Shown here piece by piece: positions 37,301 to 48,900 of a stretch of DNA of 64,000 bases. The position numbers and the translations under genes are program-made. The stretch's first letter is position 1; the number at the start of each line of letters is the position of its first letter. This stretch comes from Paragordius varius (taxonomy: Eukaryota > Nematomorpha). A model generated the notes under the pieces. It saw only the letters and a list, made by a program, of their open reading frames with translations. It was not told the origin of the DNA and made no database searches. The stretch covers positions 13,640,001 to 13,704,000 of the forward strand of contig OZ176051.1 in NCBI GenBank assembly GCA_964247055.1, in the 5' to 3' direction.

Positions 37301-39840
37301 ACTTTTGTGGTAACTGCTTCATATCAAAGTTAAAATTTGCATTTAATAAATTTTTTGAAAGCTAAATTTAAAAAAATTAGCAATAAAATTTTGCTGAAAC
37401 GTACTTCACACTATTTTGAAGCATTATGGAAGCGGTAAAAGATATTACATTATATATATACTTGATTCTGAACATTTCTATTGCCTCAGATTTTTATTTA
37501 AATCTTCGTTTGCTTTGAAACTGGTTTATTGTAAAAAAACACAATTTATATCAAACCTAATTTTGAAAACGAACGGATATTTTAATGAAAATTCTGAGGT
37601 GAGAGATCAGCATTTTTAAATATATAGCACTTTTATACGGTTCCATCAGGCCTCAAAATATTAGAAAATACGGACAAAATTTTACCAAAAAGAAAGAATT
37701 CATTTTTTAATAAAAAGTGTATTAGATAACAATTTAAAATTTTTCGTGCAATCTTGGCATTTTCGCTTTTATTTAAAAAGAACTCCATTTAAAACGGGTC
37801 CAAAAAGACTTTTAGAGCCCACATCCAATCAAAATTTTATAAAAATATTATTTTGCCTTTTATATGTTTATATATTTTTTAGAATGCATTTAGCTTTCAC
37901 AAAAAAATTATTTATACGCAAATTTTGCCTTTTCTGATATGGAGCAGCTACCGTAACTTCTGAGGGTTAAAACCAAAAGGACTATGATAATCCTGATACC
38001 CTATCAAAATATATATTTCATCCAGATATATATTTTTTGCGGACGTGTGTAATATATAATAGAAAATATTTTTTTGCATTTAGGTTGATTGTTTCAAGTT
38101 AGTCCATAAATTTAAGATTTAACCTAATTTCATGTATTCTTTTATTATATTTTTCTGACCTATTAACATTTTTCATTCAAGAACCACTTTTTTTCGAACT
38201 ATTCCAATGAACAATTAATCCACAAATGTTTTTTACTAAAAAATATTAATAACTTAGAAAACTTATATATTTATTAATATTCAAATATTTTTTTTAAAAT
38301 TAATAAATATATACGGTTTCTGGATGATAAAGTTGATATTGATTTTAAAGGTAAGATTATATGAATGAAATAGGTTAATAAATGAGAAAATAGATGAATG
38401 ATGCACCATTGGAAACAGTTAAAAACAAATTAAAAAAGTTGAAAAACCAACTTGAAATGTCCAAAGACAAAGAAGAATTTCTAGGATACTTTTCAAGTGC
38501 TAATGGTATATTTCATTGCGAACAGGGCTATTGTCTTTTTTCTTCACAATTTCATATGTAACTAATGAATATATTAAATCTCCCATTTGGCAACAGATGT
38601 TTATATTACCTTTTTAGTCATTAATACTTAAATGGCCAATAAAACAAAATGTGCATTTATGCGGGCTTATTCACATTATTAATCGATTTGAAAGACAGTA
38701 GCGTGTGTTATAAAATAAATTTTGTCCATAAATAAATAAACAAATTAGATTTAATTACATTTTGTTGTTATTTTCCATATGCTAATATGTTCCCAAATCA
38801 AATATAACGTGATTAAGCCGGCATAAATGTTCTTGGATACCCTATATTTGGTGAATAGTTGTGTTACTACGTTCGGGTCGACTTTTTACAATAAATTCAA
38901 CGAATTGAGGTTTTCAGTTAGTTTAGGGTTCGATTGATATCCTATGAGATATTCCCATTCTTAATGGTTAAAAATAATTTATAAGATTTTTTCAGGTTTA
39001 TCTTTCGTTATAAAGAGGAAAGATAATTGTATTGACAGGTCGATTTTATATTTAAACAAACATCATACGGAAAATTTTTATACTTGTAATTGTTTATGTG
39101 GCTTTTTTGGCTACCATTTCTGCTTTTGATCCCGGGTCTGCACTTATTATCGTTCCTTATCTTATGACATATCTGTGTTTATTTATAATTTAATAAAATA
39201 TTTTTAGTCAACAATTTGTAACATTATTCCGAGACCCAATCCAAAGGTTTTACAGTGAATATAATCAAGGTTTATCGGGTAATCCATTTCCTTTGATTGA
39301 AGTCGCCTGTCCAAACAAGACAAAAATAGTTCTTTCAGTCTGTAAGGATATCAATAATTTAACCATTCCCCAATATATGGCATGTTCCAAATATTCTTCG
39401 AACCGGCAAACACACCACATGTCAAATTTGGCTCAATTTGTTTGCAACAAGTTATATACTTTAAAATTTAATTTTCATATTAACTCCCTTTGATTTGTAT
39501 TGGCTATAAATGATTTATATTGTGTTTATTTACTAGTTCAACATTTATGTCGGTGCAAGATGAACAATTTCTGTTATTAGAAAGTGCAAAAATAAATCTT
39601 TTACTTGGGATCCGTAGTTTTGGGCTGTTTGAATTTTTAAGAGAATCATTCAAACTTATAAACTCTCAGCTTGGAATACAAATAGTCCCAAAAGATATCT
39701 CTTCCAAACCCAAATACGATATACCACCCAAAATAGTCGATGAAATATACAAGGGCAATTGTTTGGACCTTGAATTTTATGATTTTGCTAAAAAACTTTT
39801 TTGGGATCGTTATAATGCGTTTAATATCCATCTTAAATAA
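30446..39840 (+). CDS. HS6ST: Heparan sulfate 6-O-sulfotransferase
   Basis: A Golgi type II membrane enzyme that transfers sulfate from PAPS to the 6-OH of glucosamine in heparan sulfate. Three exons (30446-31311, 39208-39450, 39537-39840) join in phases 2 and 2 and give 470 residues. Visible parts are a short cytoplasmic start with a signal anchor (about residues 3-22), the 5'-PAPS site LHIPKTGGTF (about 153), the family block CSCIARKYNERCFCP, WLYSRFTYHW and CGIHANYYQLKKC, the 3'-PAPS site LFRDPIQRFYSEY at the start of exon 2, NRQTHHMSNLAQFVCN, and the C-terminal LESAKINLLLGIRSFGLFEF. The family usually reads HIQKTGGT; Pro replaces Gln here. The ATG at 30446 is preferred over an upstream in-frame triplet because the anchor follows directly. 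AATAAA lies at 39848. Intron 1 is 7.9 kb and loaded with transposons; intron 2 is 86 nt. Confidence 0.93.
31433..31550. repeat. MITE family M2-like copy in HS6ST intron 1
   Basis: It starts TA-CAGTAGTGTATGGTTCATA and holds the TTCAACCATTTGTTTTTT segment seen near the end of the 8.8-kb copy. The right end is diverged. Confidence 0.45.
32705..33205 (-). pseudogene. hAT transposase, C-terminal dimerisation domain
   Basis: 166 codons ending in the hAT dimerisation motif: ILKIVEFALSLPGTNAATQR, then VFSTVNQVWT and LNVETLKAVLSVKYNL. The frame to the core fragment is interrupted at about 33.2-33.55 kb. Confidence 0.82.
33557..34189 (-). pseudogene. hAT transposase, catalytic core fragment
   Basis: An open stretch of 210 codons covers the DDE core: Asp in LSLYSDASNHHEAKLF and Asp in IIAYCADNTNTNFGG, followed by the VGCAVHIIDNAIQTAAD block. 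The reading then changes frame at its end. Expected role: cut-and-paste transposition of the parent element. Confidence 0.8.
34850..35096. repeat. MITE family M1, degraded copy 4
   Basis: Only inner terminal-repeat segments are recognisable: GGACAAAACGTAAAAATATA on the left and the CCGTATAATT complement on the right. It lies just downstream of the hAT element inside HS6ST intron 1. Confidence 0.45.
35225..35481. repeat. MITE family M1, copy 5
   Basis: A well-kept copy, from CAGTAAAAATTAAAATTATA to TTTCAGTTTTTCTG with the ACGTTTTGTCCGTATAA block, inside HS6ST intron 1. Confidence 0.75.
35764..36862. mobile_element. Foldback palindrome family F1, copy 2
   Basis: It has the same architecture as at 18.06 kb, with ends CTGTGTGCAAAAAC and TTTTTGCACACTG, and a shared order of inner blocks (GGTCTGT-like loop, AAAAGTAGTGG centre, CATCTGGTTT). 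It sits inside HS6ST intron 1. Confidence 0.75.
37239..37999. mobile_element. Inverted-repeat family F2, copy in HS6ST intron 1
   Basis: The left arm runs ACATGGTACTTTTGGTTTTC then GTGATTTATGAAAGC, ACACTTTTGTGGTAACTGC and TTCATATC. The right arm is its complement (GATATGGAGCAGCTACCG, AAAACCAAAAGGACTATGAT). About 760 bp, non-coding. The ends look like TCAGGATTATCATRGTNCTT. Confidence 0.65.
38696..38790. repeat. MITE family M2-like copy, short
   Basis: It starts CAGTAGCGTGTGTTATAAAA and ends TTTTCCATATGCTAATATG, a diverged complement. It lies in HS6ST intron 1. Single M2 ends are also seen near 10429, 12936, 19342 and 35548. Confidence 0.45.
39208..39450 (+). CDS. HS6ST: HS6ST exon 2: 3'-PAPS site
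   Basis: The exon is 243 nt after a TATTTTTAG acceptor, ending CAACAA|GTTATA. It encodes QQFVTLFRDPIQRFYSEYNQ at its start (3'-phosphate binding Arg and Ser region) and NRQTHHMSNLAQFVCN at its end, both matching the HS6ST order. Confidence 0.92.
39537..39840 (+). CDS. HS6ST: HS6ST exon 3: C-terminus
   Basis: The acceptor is TATTTACTAG. The exon completes VCN-NSTFM (compare the family CYNLTFM) and runs through SFGLFEFLRESFKL and LDLEFYDFAKKLFWDRY to TAA at 39838. An AATAAA signal follows within 8 bases. Confidence 0.92.
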
Positions 39841-39847
39841 TCCTGTT

Positions 39848-39853
39848 AATAAA
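39848..39853 (+). promoter_or_regulatory. HS6ST polyadenylation signal
   Basis: AATAAA begins 8 bases after the stop codon; this would give a very short 3' UTR. Confidence 0.55.
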
Positions 39854-40136
39854 AGTACAATACACGCAAACTTCATCATAATAAAATTATAATTTTATTT
39901 AATAAATGTATAGTTAAAAAGACCAAAGATTGTTTTCAGGCTTGTCACAAAAAGAGATCCTACATAATATAGCATAATAATATATGTTTTTAAAATAGGA
40001 ACGGTTTTAATTTTCATCATATAAAGGCAAAGGCGAAATTTTTATTGGTAACGCGTTATCCATTTGCCACGAATTAAGGCTTATTTTATTCAGGGTTAAA
40101 AAAATAACTTGATAAAATGCGTGTATTTGATAGAAA

Positions 40137-41165
40137 AATGTAACAGGATTATTATAGTGCTTTTAATTTCGGGCGTTACGAGTGATTTAAAATACTCTTT
40201 TGTGGTAAGTGCTCCATATCAGAAAATGGCAAAATTGTACATTTTTTTAGATAAATCTTTTTTGGTGAAAGCTAGAGGCTTCATTCCAAAAAATATCACC
40301 TGAACATATCTAGATCTACGTATAAATATCAACACATATTATTAAAATTTTAATTTTTAGCTGTGGGAGCCGAACGTCCCAAAATTTTAGCTCTTTTAAA
40401 ATGAAAATGCCGCTGTGCGATAAATAATATATGAAATTTATTATCAACTTAAAATATTATAAAAGGCACATTTTTAGCAAAATATTTGAAAAACGCTTTA
40501 AGATATTATAAAAATACTTTTTCTATTCGACGATGCTAAAATCTATCACTTCAGAATATTGATTTAGGTGATTATTCGACTTTAAATTTATATTAAAACG
40601 TTGTGTTTTTTTACGAAAAATTCACCATAGGCAAACAACCATTTGAATTATTTCGAAGCGATAAAAATGTTTGGTATATCGATTTATATAGTGAAAATGT
40701 TTTTATATTATAAAGCTGTTCTTAACCGTTTCAATCATGACTTACATTAGTATGAAGTACGCTTTAACAAAATTTTGCTAAAAATAAGATTTTGAAAAAA
40801 TGGATTTTTTATATAATATTTTTAGTTGACATCAAAATTTAGCATATATATTGAATTTTTGCACAATCCCGACATTTTTATATTTATTTTTAGAGAACTA
40901 GCTCGTTTTAGAAGGGCAAAACATTTTGGGATTTTCGGAGCGCATATATAAAAATTAAATTTTTTGAAAATATTGTGTTGCTTTTTATATTGTTAATGTA
41001 TTTAGTGATATTTTTTTGGATGAAGCATTTAACTTCACCAAAAAAATTTATAAACGGAAAATTTGCCATTTTATGATCTGGAGGACTTACCATAAAAGTG
41101 TAAATAATTTTCTTAGATCACTCAGAAGGATCAAAACCAAAAGCTCCATGATAATCCAGATACAT
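40137..41165. mobile_element. Inverted-repeat family F2, copy downstream of HS6ST
   Basis: Long arms pair: ACTCTTTTGTGGTAAGTGCT then CCATATCAGAAAATGGC at the left, against its complement GCCATTTTATGATCTGG and ACTTACCATAAAAGTGTAAA at the right. GGTGAAAGCTAGAGGCTTCA pairs with TGAAGCATTTAACTTCACC. About 1.03 kb. Short open frames in it are not conserved between copies. Confidence 0.65.
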
Positions 41166-41519
41166 TTTCTTATCAGAATATATATATTTCATCAGGTTTT
41201 TTGAGGTCACATATTTATTTATATGTATATTAAAATTTTTATTTTTTTTTGAAGGGGACATCGACAGGCAATAATTAGATCAAAAGTCGCACTTATGAAA
41301 ATTAAATCAAATAATTTGGTATATTTATATATGATAACTCACAACAATTCTAAAAAAATTAAATCATAAGAAAGGTTAAACAAAATTCCTCCCATATCTA
41401 TCAGATGGAATTAATTATTTATAGAATATTGGAATTAGCGCCAAAAAACTTAAAATCCCTTTCTAATACATAATTGTTAAATAATCTGAGTCGTTAAAAA
41501 TATTTATAAATAATTTCTA

Positions 41520-42515
41520 CGCACATAATACTCTTGCTTCAATCGCTGTATTCTAGACAAACAGCTGTGAGGAAAACCCAATTCGGTCCCATCGACTGAT
41601 TTCCTATCCCCAGAGGTGTGAGACAAGGATGTGTCCTTTCTCCCCTCCTATTTAACTTATACACAGAAACATTAATACGCAATTGTAACTTTCCCCAACA
41701 TATTGGGGCACGGATCGGTGGTCTTACTATTTGCAATCTCCGGTACGCCGACGACACCATTCTCTTGTCAGAATCCCACACGGACATGACCTATCTTTTA
41801 AATAATCTCACCATCGAAGCAAGTTTGATGGGTCTTAAGCTGAACCCAGCTAAATCTAAAATAATGATCCTAAACACTCCACAACGACCATTTACAATCA
41901 ATAACTCCTCCATCGAACTAACCGATCACTGTAAATATTTAGGCTCCATAACATCCGACGATAGCTCGGATCCCGACATCCGAGCACGGCTAGCATTAGG
42001 ACGTGCTACTATGGGTAAACTGTCCAAAATTTGGAACTCGTCGGTCATAAGACTTCCAACCAAACTCATCCTGAAGGCGTTGATATACCCCGTGGCAATT
42101 TATGGGTCCGAATCATGGATGTGCAAATCCATTGACAAAACCCGCATAAACTCTTTTCAAATATGGTGCTTTCGGAAAATATTGAGAATCTCCTGGAAAG
42201 CCCACATCTCCAATTCTTATATCCTCAACCTCATCAAACCCGAATTTTTACTTCATGATTTAATAATCTTCAAACAGCTATAATATCTGGGTCATATCCT
42301 GCGATCCGACTCGTTAAAAAAAAGCATACTTTTTGGGTTTGTAGATGGCACCCGCAGAAGGGGCCGACTCAAAGAGCGGTGGATCGACATGCTTAAATCA
42401 CTAACAAACCGAACTTTTCCTCAATTGTTGAGAGAATCACAAAATCGTCAAAAATGAAGAACACTAATTTATGAGAAAGCCAAGAGTCACTACATGACTA
42501 GCTTATAACAACAAC
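41520..42515 (+). mobile_element. 5'-truncated RTE/BovB-like LINE
   Basis: Only the 3' part of the reverse transcriptase remains: RGVRQGCVLSPLLFNLYTET, LRYADDTILLSES, GLKLNPAKSKIM, CKYLGSITSDDSS, AIYGSESW, then YLGHILRSDSLKKSILFG after a stop at 42283. The 3' end is AACAACAACTATAAATAAT. Codon choice and sequence differ clearly from the LINE at 22.8 kb, so it is a separate, younger-looking lineage. The 221-codon open stretch at 41618-42283 is the best preserved part. Confidence 0.85.
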
Positions 42516-42529
42516 TATAAATAATACAT

Positions 42530-43210
42530 CATTTTGATATAAATAATGCTTTTTTTATAAGAGACTAAACCACCCCTCCAAAAAATTTTACGGCAGGCTA
42601 GAAATTTGAAAAAAACAAATAACACAACATTTTATCATAAAATAAAAAATATAAAATTTATATTTATTCTTTAATATAATTATTTAAATGATAATTTCTT
42701 TATGATCAATTATTCCATTTAATACCACCAATATTTCGCTAGGCATTAAATAGTTTTATAAACCACTCCTTAAATATCATCCATTCAATTTTTCAAATAC
42801 TAAAACCGTTAAGATACATACAGATTAACATTTTTAAAAAAATTAAATTAACTTATTAAAAATAATATTTTTTCGATAAAGACTTTACTATAAAAGTCGA
42901 AAATTAAAATATATATTTTTTATATTTGTACGCATTTCAGCTTAATTTTTTTAATAAATTTCATAAATACAATGCGTAATTCTCTCACTTTTAAAATTAA
43001 ATTAACATCTTGATTATTAAATTACTAACTTAATATATCTCTACAAATTTTGCCAACGGATCAAACAAAAATTAAAATAATTAAAATATATATATTATGG
43101 TCGTAGATTTTTCGGTGTTTATTACTTATATTAAAATGCGGCCAATCATGTTATTGATTTAAAAATAAGCTCGTAAGCCATTTTTGTTAAAGTCTCCTGG
43201 TCTAAATTAA
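42530..43210. other. Intergenic, nothing recognised
   Basis: AT-rich sequence between the truncated LINE and an M1 MITE. No exon or structured repeat seen. Confidence 0.5.
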
Positions 43211-43215
43211 CAATA

Positions 43216-43493
43216 CAGTAAAAACTGAAATTATACGGACAAAATGTAAAAATAAGACAAATATTTTTTTGTAAAAGACAACCTTAATTTTAAAATCTTG
43301 AATTATTTAAAAACATTATTTTAAATGGCAGTGTTAAATAAAGATATATATTACTAACACAATCAATTCTATATTTTACAATTATAACTAAATAGCTTCT
43401 ATGAGAAAATTAAAGATTTTAATAAGTATAGCTGTGATTATAAATTTGTCTTTATATTTTTACGTTTTGTCCGTATAATTTCAATTTTTACTG
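43216..43493. repeat. MITE family M1, copy 6
   Basis: Among the best preserved: CAGTAAAAACTGAAATTATA at the left and TAATTTCAATTTTTACTG at the right, flanked by TA on both sides. About 278 bp, non-coding. Confidence 0.8.
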
Positions 43494-43774
43494 TAAAAAA
43501 TAGATTGGCCCCTATCTTACGTTCTTTATTTATTCTTAACTTATTGTGTACCAGCTTATTGCGCAATAATTTAAATTTTATTGTATTTTATTATCATATA
43601 TAAAATACAAAGTTGGGGTGCTTGATTTATAATATTTTGTTAAAAAATATTGTTTAAAAAGACAAATATTTAGATCAAGTTTTTGGGTTATTGCCATTTT
43701 AGACAACGCACCATATTTAACCGAAAACTAGTAGTTCACAAAAAATATCCTATCATAATATTATGATAGAAATA

Positions 43775-44905
43775 TGTATCAAGATTATCTTGGTGCTTAT
43801 GGTTTTGGCCCTTACGAATGATTTAAAAGAGTATTACTTTTTGTGTTATATGTTCCAAATATATGGCAAAAATTTTAATCCAAAAAATATAAATATCCTA
43901 ACCTACATATAAAGACAAAAACAATAATTTAATAAAATATTTAGTTATAAGCTCCGAAACTCCCAATTTTTTTTGCCCTAAAATTAGCTAGTTTTCTTAC
44001 AAAATCACAAAAATGCCGACTCGCGATAAGATTTAAATATATTTTAATTTTAACATTCAGAAAATTGTTTTTCCGAAAAATGGATTTTTTTAGAGATGAA
44101 ATTCACACAAATTTTTTTGTCTAAGTTAACTGTGTTTTGAGGCATGGTAAAACAGTTTAATAACGCTTAACCTAACATAATAACACTTTTTCAAGATGAT
44201 TCATTGAGACCAAACATTTTATCACCTATTAAATCGTGTGTTTTCAAATTCATGCTAAAAATAAATTTTTGTAAAAACTCACCCAAAATCAAAAGCAAAC
44301 CCCTTAAATTTATACTCTGAGAAAATAGTAATATCTAGGCATTTTTATACTGTTTCCGTCATCCCTCAATATAACATGAAACCGCTCAAATAAAATTTTA
44401 CTATAAATTGATTTTATTTAATCCATTTTTTGGAAAAAACTTGATGTCAAAAGTTAGCTAATATTTTAAGTTTTTACGGCTTATTTAAGAGAATTCGCCC
44501 ATTTGAGAAAGGTAAAAATATTTGGTACTTTCGGACTACATCTAAAATTTTGGATTTATATTTTTAATTTACGGATAACCTATTATTTTGATTTATTGTT
44601 AATTAACTGTTAAAATAATATAAAATAAATTTTTGAAACTCTAAAAATAAATTCCATAAATAAAACATAAATTTATATAGTTTATATTATAATTGGGATC
44701 GTCCGATTAACAAACCGAGTTTAAAAATTCTTCCTAAATTTTGATGCCGAAAACAGCTCGAAAAAAAAGTAATGTTTAGTTTTCACACTAAAACTAATAG
44801 AATTTCTAAATAGCAAAATATTTTACTTTAAATGCATTCTGGGAAAAATTACCTCAGTATTTTGTATCAAAGGCTGTACATATATATTTAGATAAAGCAT
44901 TTATT
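43775..44905. repeat. Inverted-repeat family F2, degraded copy
   Basis: The left arm is clear (AAGATTATCTTGGTGCTTAT then GGTTTTGGCCCTTACGAATG). The inner blocks match the 40-kb copy (AAAATGCCGACTCGCGATAAG resembles AAAATGCCGCTGTGCGATAA). The right arm is weak, ending near GATAAAGCATTTA. Confidence 0.45.
44900..44905 (-). promoter_or_regulatory. Possible DGK polyadenylation signal
   Basis: TTTATT on the plus strand reads AATAAA on the minus strand, about 220 nt after the stop. No other evidence for the 3' end. Confidence 0.35.
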
Positions 44906-45127
44906 ATGATTTTAGCAGACACCGATAATGATTATAAATGTGGTCTTCTTGTATACAAAAAGATGTATAAAAAATTTGGTCGCTATATATAATACATAAA
45001 TTATAATAATAAGGCACAGGAAGTTAAAAATTGTCATTATTTGGTATATGCAGAAAATGTTCAAATTGATCTGTTTTCCATAATTTTTTCCCGAATAATA
45101 GAAAGAGATCATGATAAATTTATCATT

Positions 45128-45975
45128 TCATAATTTCAATTCTTTAATTGCTTGAAGAATGCGCTTAACATGGCCAATTTTCGTGATCCCTAAATCCTAT
45201 ATATATTATATTTTTAATTTGTTAAACAATCATGAAAATATATAGAATACAAGATATAATATAAACAATACCGATAATAAAAGTTGTTTAAAAAACTAAT
45301 ATGATTTCACTAGATTTTGCAAAATATTTTCTCATGGAAGTTATATTAGCGGTACATATTACAGCTCACAGCAAGGAAAGAAACGTTTGTACGTTATATT
45401 TAATATTTTAAGATTCGAGAGTACCACTAAATTAATTGGTGCAATTTTTTGGAATATACAAATACAATTTTTAGCTACCTTTGTATTTATATAAATTTGG
45501 CTAATTAATTATATAATTTAGGATTTGATTAACCATTGTTAATATTTGGGTATATGAAAATCATTTAATGAAAACAGGAACCGAAATGGAACCGGTTTCA
45601 GAAGCATTGTATAAAACCAAACCGGTTCCACATTTTTTCAAACCGGTTCGAAGCCCTGGACAAAACTAATATTTGTGGAGAAATTTTAGTTTAATAATTT
45701 TTAAAAAATTCGACTTAATTCTAACAAACAGCATCCATTTAGGCATACACCTTAAATGCTCATAATCCTCTCGTTGTTTGGTGCTTCAATCTTGAACTTC
45801 TTTTTTTTTTCAAAAAACCGAAAACTAACCCTCAGATCTTTCCTTTCAAGTAACAATAGTTCAGGACCGCGGATATCATGAGCCAAAATTATATCGGAAT
45901 AATGAGATGGTAAACCCAATTCTTTCGTTAGCCATAAACCAACATCTTTGCAAAGCCATTGCTTGGGATTTTTCC
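45128..45975 (-). CDS. DGK: DGK SAM domain exons and stop
   Basis: Exon 45975-45830 encodes [29 protein letters not shown] and [11 protein letters not shown]. Exon 45196-45128 encodes [20 protein letters not shown], then KL and TGA. Together they form a complete SAM domain, the head-to-tail polymerising module at the C-terminus of delta/eta kinases that controls membrane targeting. An intron of 633 nt splits it between its last two helices and contains a hAT-type terminus. Confidence 0.92.
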
Positions 45976-48900
45976 CTATTTAGCAAAGAAAAATTAGCAT
46001 AATGACAAAGCATAAAAAAATGATTTTAAAACTATATTTTATAATCTTATTTTGAAATACACATCGTCTTGGCATACGAAATGCGGAATGAAATATAAAA
46101 TGGTAACACGTTTATTATTTCATATTTTACAAATATAATACAGTCAATCCCTTTTCGTGCGGTTTTTGTTATATCCTATTTATTTTTTGATAATTAAAAA
46201 GCAACCATTAAATTGTCATACAAATTGTTTAATGATATTATCAGAGGAACACATAATCGTTTGATTAAAACTAATCAATTTATAACAAAAATAAAATATC
46301 ACATAACAAATTTTCGCATTTCACCTTAATAACATATATTTTATAAGGTTTCGTATATCATTGACATAAAAAGAGGTTTGGCTGTATAGGTATTAGGAAA
46401 AAGTATCAAGTGCCAAAAATATGTTTTTTCTCTTAAAATAAAGAATTTTATACTTTTTCTATCATTTTTGACATGCCATTTACAATTAAAATTCACCCTT
46501 TAAAAATTCGAACTCCTTTAGAACAATTCAAATCCACCCTCGAATAATTTAAATTTACCCTGAGAAACAATTATGTGTTTTCGAACTAATATAACTCATT
46601 TATTAAGTATATATTTATGGTATAATATATTATTTTTTTAGTATTATTTTAATTTTAAACAAAATTTTATTTTTTAAAAATATATAATAATATAGGTAAT
46701 TTTAAAACATAAAAAATACATAATTTATTTGAGGGTAAATTTGAATTATTCGAGGGTAAATTTTAAATGTTTAAAGGTGAATTTGAATATTTCAAGGATG
46801 AATTTGAATTGTTATTGGATTTATTAAACATCAATTTTGGTTTAATAATATTACTTATTTAATTTTATTCAGACTCAATAAAATAGGAGTTTATATAAAA
46901 TAAGTTGAAAGTATATGCAATTTATAGAAGCCAATTATATAATTATGTGTCTAATTTTCATACATAGCCACCAAGAAATCAGCGATGTTAAAATATTACA
47001 AATATGACATCCTTTACTAGTTAAGTTTGGGCTCAGAAAATATTTATATAATTATGTTGTTTAAAACCAAACACCCAATAGATTCGAATCACTTAATTTT
47101 TTTGGTATAATCTATCTAGGTGAAAATTGAATATTTACTTTGGTAACATTTACATTATCAATATTTATTTTATCAGATAAAATCGAATTCCGTTATCCCT
47201 TGGATTTTTTCAAAAATAATCGTTAATTTTTTAATTATGAAAAGAGGCCAATGATAAATCATATATGTACTCAAAATCTATTAATTTGAAAAATTAAAGT
47301 TGATACTTAAATATTCGTTATGCACCATCTCAGATTTTGTATTGGGTTCAATCGTTGCTGCCGAAACGTCTCTTTTACGCTCCTCGTCCTGTATTATTGG
47401 AGGGTGGAACTAATATTTATTTTTATAATTCCAAAATTTATAAACACATGTAAAATATACGTTCATTTTAACAACTATATATAGTTAGATCTCATTCACT
47501 ATAAAGTGTACAATGATTTGATTTTCGTTCCATTGCAGACAATTTAATCATAATTACAAAAGGAAAAACGAAATAGAGGTGGAAATCCATATTTTATTAT
47601 TGATTTTTTCAGTGTAAATTCAATACAATTAATTAAATCAAATTGAAGTTAGCATCCCACCCTTTTATAATTTTAAAGCCAAAACGTTCGAAAATTAAGG
47701 TTTAAGAATATGGCTTTTTACGATATGTTTACATAATTTCAAATTTTATTGCATAATCAGATGAATATTTGCTTTTTACACAAATATAATAGTGATAATG
47801 CTTTCTTTATCTTCAATTACAGTCAAAATCATAATCATATATGTAAAAATAAGTTAAAATAAAATAAAAATGAAAAAATTTGCTATTGAAACCACATTGA
47901 GGAATCAAAAGGATTGGTTCAAGTTCCATAAAAACGTTCTCTGTTATTTATAAGAAATATACAGTTTGTCACTGCAGTTTATCTTAAAGTTATGTAATAA
48001 ATTACGTACATTCGATAAACTTTCATCGTAATTGAGAAAAAAATCACTTTACAAGACCGTAACTTTTATTCATGTTAAAATTTTTTTAAAAATAAATCTA
48101 GTAAGGGTTATAAATTTAAAAAAGGAGTAATTTAATTTAAAAATGAAGCTTATTATTAAATTTGATAGATAAATTAAATTTAGATGAATTATCAGTCAAA
48201 ATATATTGGCTTTTCAATGAATAAGAGAACCTAAATTTTGGCAGATATAAATAGCGAATTTAACATAATCTTGGATTATTTGAATAATCACAAAAATCGG
48301 TGTTGGTTAATAGACAGACTTTTGTAATTTTACTATAATACTATATTATATATGTAAAATCACTTTTTTAAATAGTGTTATTTAAAAAAGAAATCAAAAT
48401 ATATATTTTAGTTAAGTCAACTTAAAAGTTATAAATCGATTTTATATTTTGATAATAAAAAAGTGATAAATGTCATAATTAGATATTTGTGACAACTTAA
48501 TTAAAGCTTTTTATCTTTTCAATAGATGATTTTATCGTTTATATATTTTTTATTTTGGACATAGAGCAATTCTAAAACCTTTTTCAATTGATGTGGACCC
48601 AAATTTTTTTATATAGGATAAAGGTTATAACCGGTATAGTTACCTTTAATGAATGGTGTAAGCATAAGCCTAATTCCTGCAATTTACGGACATTTTCTTG
48701 GATAATTTTTTGTGATGAAACCAATTTGCCAAATAATGCCGGATGGTTTTTCTAATGTAGAAATTGCCATTAAAATACCCTTCATGATAAATAGAATAAT
48801 TATGAATGTATTGAGCGTTTAAAAACCTTAAAATTATCATGCGTTTTCAAGAAATTGATTGACGCTTTATTTAGTTTTTTGACCGCCTTGATCCATTCTG

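Noticed and set aside
40908-41204. Short open frames on both strands near 41.0 kb.
   Set aside because: They fall in the right arm of an F2 inverted repeat, and the equivalent position in other copies is not open.
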